The notes under the pieces were generated by a model that was not told the origin of the DNA, did no database searches, and saw only the letters and a list, made by a program, of their open reading frames with translations. Of a stretch of DNA of 42,359 bases, positions 40,142-42,359 are shown piece by piece. The stretch spans positions 1 through 42,359 of the forward strand of contig JAIKZF010000109.1 of NCBI GenBank assembly GCA_024682455.1. The letters are read 5' to 3'. Positions within the stretch are counted from its first letter, which is position 1. Each line of letters opens with the position of its first letter. Made by a program: the position numbers and the translations under genes. This DNA comes from Ruminiclostridium sp. Its GTDB lineage: Bacteria; Bacillota; Clostridia; Oscillospirales; Ruminococcaceae.

Positions 40142-41291
40142 AAATCTGACAAAGAGATTCCCCAACCGCAATAAAAAAGGCGGCGAGGACGTTATAGCCG
40201 TGGATAACTTCAATTTCGAGATACCCGACGGCAAGCTCATCGGGCTGCTGGGACCTTCGGGCTGCGGCAAAAGCACCGCCCTCAACCTGATATCCGGACT
40301 GGAAACTCCGACAGAAGGAAAGATATTCTTCGACGATGAGGATATGACGGACGTTCCCGCCGAAAAACGCGGAGTAGGACTTGTATTCCAGAGCTACGCG
40401 CTCTATCCGCACCTGACCGTTATGCACAATATCACCTTCCCTCTCGAAAACCTCAGGGGCTCAAAAAAGATGACCCGCCATGAAATGGAGGAAAAGGCGT
40501 ACGAGGTAGCAAAGCTGGTGCAGATCGACCACCTTATGGAGCGAAAGCCGAACGAGCTCTCCGGCGGACAGCAGCAGCGTGTGGCAATAGCGCGCGCACT
40601 TGTCAAGATACCGAAAGTACTGCTCCTGGACGAGCCGCTGTCGAACCTGGACGCGAGACTTCGCCTCCAGACCCGCGAGGAGATCCGCCGCATACAGCGC
40701 GAGACCGGCATTACGACCGTATTCGTGACGCACGATCAGGAGGAGGCTATGAGCATCTCCGATATGATCGTCGTGATGAAGGACGGTGTGATCCAGCAGA
40801 TAGACAGACCCCAGGCAGTCTACGACGACCCGAAGAACCTGTTCGTGGCGAAGTTCCTCGGAACTCCCGCGATAAACGTCTTTGTCGGGAGCGTCAAGAA
40901 AGGAACGCTCTATATAGGCGACGACGAGGTGATGAAGGTGAAGGGCTGCGGCGACAGAAAGGTCTATGTCGGCGTCAGACCGGAGGGCTTCATCATCGAC
41001 GAAAACGGCGGGCTGCGGTGTAAGCTGAACGGCGTCGAGGTAATGGGGCGCGATACAAGCATACTCTCCGCGCACTATGCTCACGAGGGTGAGATAATAC
41101 GCTCGATAGTTGCCTCGGAGGACGCGGCTCATATCGCGGATGACGGTCCCGCCGGCGCGAACGAAACGGCAGACGAGCCCGGACAGAACAAAAACGGCAA
41201 AGCCGCCGAGATACGCTTCTCGCTGAGACCTAAAAAGACATTCATTTTCGACCGCGAAACGGAAGAGCGAATACCCTTTGAGACAGCGTGA
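40125..41291 (+). CDS. Carbohydrate ABC transporter ATPase (MsmK/UgpC-like)
   Basis: 388 aa. Walker A GPSGCGKST (43-51), Q-loop FQSYALYPH, signature LSGGQQQR, Walker B LLLDEPLSNLDA, H-loop VTHDQEEA, then a C-terminal TOBE/MalK-type regulatory domain. In that domain a low-complexity stretch (about 339-360, Gly/Ala/Glu/Asn-rich) looks like an insertion. The MalK-like ATPase energises sugar uptake by the two permeases that follow. It starts inside the FRG gene (17-bp overlap), with AAGGAG at 40106-40111. Confidence 0.93.
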   Translation: MKIVLENLTKRFPNRNKKGGEDVIAVDNFNFEIPDGKLIGLLGPSGCGKSTALNLISGLETPTEGKIFFDDEDMTDVPAEKRGVGLVFQSYALYPHLTVMHNITFPLENLRGSKKMTRHEMEEKAYEVAKLVQIDHLMERKPNELSGGQQQRVAIARALVKIPKVLLLDEPLSNLDARLRLQTREEIRRIQRETGITTVFVTHDQEEAMSISDMIVVMKDGVIQQIDRPQAVYDDPKNLFVAKFLGTPAINVFVGSVKKGTLYIGDDEVMKVKGCGDRKVYVGVRPEGFIIDENGGLRCKLNGVEVMGRDTSILSAHYAHEGEIIRSIVASEDAAHIADDGPAGANETADEPGQNKNGKAAEIRFSLRPKKTFIFDRETEERIPFETA

Positions 41292-41304
41292 CGGAGGAGC
41301 ATAA

Positions 41305-42198
41305 ATGAAAAAAAACAATGATCTGAAAAGCTGGCTGTACCTGCTGCCCGCTATACTGTTCCTCGGGGCGTTCATGGTATACCCGCTCATCGACGTAATG
41401 ATATACTCGGTCGAGGAGGGCTACAACTCCGCCTCGCAGTCCTACTATGACGTGGGGCTCTACAACTTCTCTTACGTACTGCACGATCCGTACTTTTTGC
41501 AGGCGCTGAAAAACACCTTCATACTCGTTATCATAACCGTGCCGCTCTCGACGACGATAGCTCTGCTCATTTCGCTGGGGCTCACCTCGATAAAGAAGCT
41601 CAAGCACCTGTTCCAGACTATATATTTCCTGCCCTATGTGACGAACACTCTGGCGGTAGGTCTCGTATTCATGATACTGTTCAAGAAGACAGCCTACACC
41701 GACGGCCTTGTGAACGTGCTGATAAACCTGTTCGGCGGCGAGTCGGTGGACTTCATAGACGGACCCTACTGGGCGAAGATGTTCGTGCTGTGCTTCTACA
41801 CGATATGGATAGTGCTGCCGTTCAAGATACTGATACTCACAAGCGCGCTCGCGTCCGTGAACGAAACGCTGTATAAGGCGGCTCGCATTGACGGCACATC
41901 GAAGGCAGGGATATTCTTTAAGATCACGCTGCCTATGATATCGCCGATGATATTCTATCTCGTGATAACGGGCTTCATCGGAGCGTTCAAGGCGTACTCC
42001 GACTCGGTGGCGCTGTTCGGCACAGACCTCAACGCGGCGGGCATGAACACGATAGTCGGCTACGTCTACGATATGCTTTACGGCGACAGCGGAGGCTATC
42101 CCTCCTACGCGTCGGCGGCTGCGCTGATACTGTTCGCGATAGTGCTGACGATAACAGTCATAAACCTGATGATAAGCAGGAAAAACGTACATTACTGA
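41305..42198 (+). CDS. Carbohydrate ABC transporter permease (UgpA/MalF-like)
   Basis: 297 aa with six hydrophobic helices (first at about 9-30) and the EAA loop LYKAARIDGTSKAGIFFKI, which docks on the ATPase. The family moves sugars or glycerol phosphate derivatives; the substrate is not known. It is 13 nt after the ATPase gene with GGAGG, and 10 nt before the second permease gene. No substrate-binding protein gene is in the window; it may lie beyond the right end. Confidence 0.9.
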   Translation: MKKNNDLKSWLYLLPAILFLGAFMVYPLIDVMIYSVEEGYNSASQSYYDVGLYNFSYVLHDPYFLQALKNTFILVIITVPLSTTIALLISLGLTSIKKLKHLFQTIYFLPYVTNTLAVGLVFMILFKKTAYTDGLVNVLINLFGGESVDFIDGPYWAKMFVLCFYTIWIVLPFKILILTSALASVNETLYKAARIDGTSKAGIFFKITLPMISPMIFYLVITGFIGAFKAYSDSVALFGTDLNAAGMNTIVGYVYDMLYGDSGGYPSYASAAALILFAIVLTITVINLMISRKNVHY

Positions 42199-42208
42199 GG
42201 TGCGGGAC

Positions 42209-42359
42209 ATGGAAAACACACAGAACAAAAAGAAAAAGCACGGTATCCACATAGGGGCTGTCATTATCTACGTGCTGCTGTCGATATGGGCGTTGGTGGT
42301 GCTGTTCCCGTTCTACTGGATGTTGCTGACATCGGTGAAGGACTACGGCGCTTACAGCA
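42209..42359 (+). CDS. Carbohydrate ABC transporter permease (UgpE/MalG-like), partial
   Basis: The first 50 codons only; the gene runs off the window. The basic start (MENTQNKKKKHGIH) and a hydrophobic helix followed by LFPFYWMLLTSVKDYGAYS are typical of the second permease of sugar transporters of this family. GAGGTG at 42197-42202 is the likely ribosome binding site. Confidence 0.85.
   Translation, partial: MENTQNKKKKHGIHIGAVIIYVLLSIWALVVLFPFYWMLLTSVKDYGAYS

Overview
The window looks like chromosome from an anaerobic Clostridia bacterium, most likely Ruminococcaceae/Oscillospiraceae. This is inferred from Shine-Dalgarno starts, consensus -35/-10 promoters in AT-rich gaps between GC-rich genes, a superoxide reductase and flavodiiron protein set, an ECF-transporter/truA block, formate-tetrahydrofolate ligase and Firmicutes-type housekeeping proteins. 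There are no rRNA or tRNA genes and no CRISPR array that I can see. Most of the window is core genome; the accessory parts are about 35.65-38.7 kb and possibly the 6.6-6.9 kb and 4.3-4.8 kb gaps.

Layout. 1-2.6 kb (+): a consensus promoter drives a LexA/CI-like self-cleaving repressor, an SRAP (YedK/HMCES-like) DNA-lesion protein and a membrane-anchored alpha/beta hydrolase. 2.6-6.6 kb: a von Willebrand A lipoprotein (-) and a CNNM/CorC-type membrane protein plus NfeD-like protein (+) diverge from a control region with two promoters and TTACA-type repeats between them. 6.6-6.93 kb is non-coding and repeat-rich. 6.9-9.7 kb (-): oxygen-defence operon (four-domain flavodiiron protein, superoxide reductase, small membrane protein). 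9.8-13.7 kb (-): fhs, tsaE, tsaB, rpiB, upp, tightly packed. 13.9-18.1 kb (-): a divergent type IIA topoisomerase pair (ParE-like then ParC-like).

18.4-22.4 kb (+): ruvC-ruvA-ruvB-glmM and a small conserved protein. 22.4-29.4 kb (+): an EF-hand-like membrane protein, an rRNA-type methyltransferase, a single-chain fused EcfA1-EcfA2 ATPase, EcfT, TruA, a DUF5711-like protein and a CvpA-like protein. 29.4-35.7 kb (+): a ClpE-like unfoldase, an SDR reductase, an unknown protein, then a MurL-MurD2-like pair that predicts L-Glu ligation followed by epimerisation as a route to D-Glu in peptidoglycan.

35.65-38.7 kb: a MITE-like element whose left inverted repeat supplies the murD2 stop codon, a promoter directly followed by a terminator-like hairpin, and an orphan phage packaging module (small terminase, large terminase, portal) without other phage genes. 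38.8-42.36 kb (+): an SCP2-like protein, then an FRG-domain protein whose gene overlaps the ATPase gene of a carbohydrate ABC transporter, followed by two permeases, the second cut by the window end.

The observations I would examine first are the MurL/MurD2 pair, the 4.4 kb bidirectional control region, the topoisomerase whose quinolone-contact residues are replaced, the FRG/ABC overlap, and the MITE next to the orphan packaging genes.
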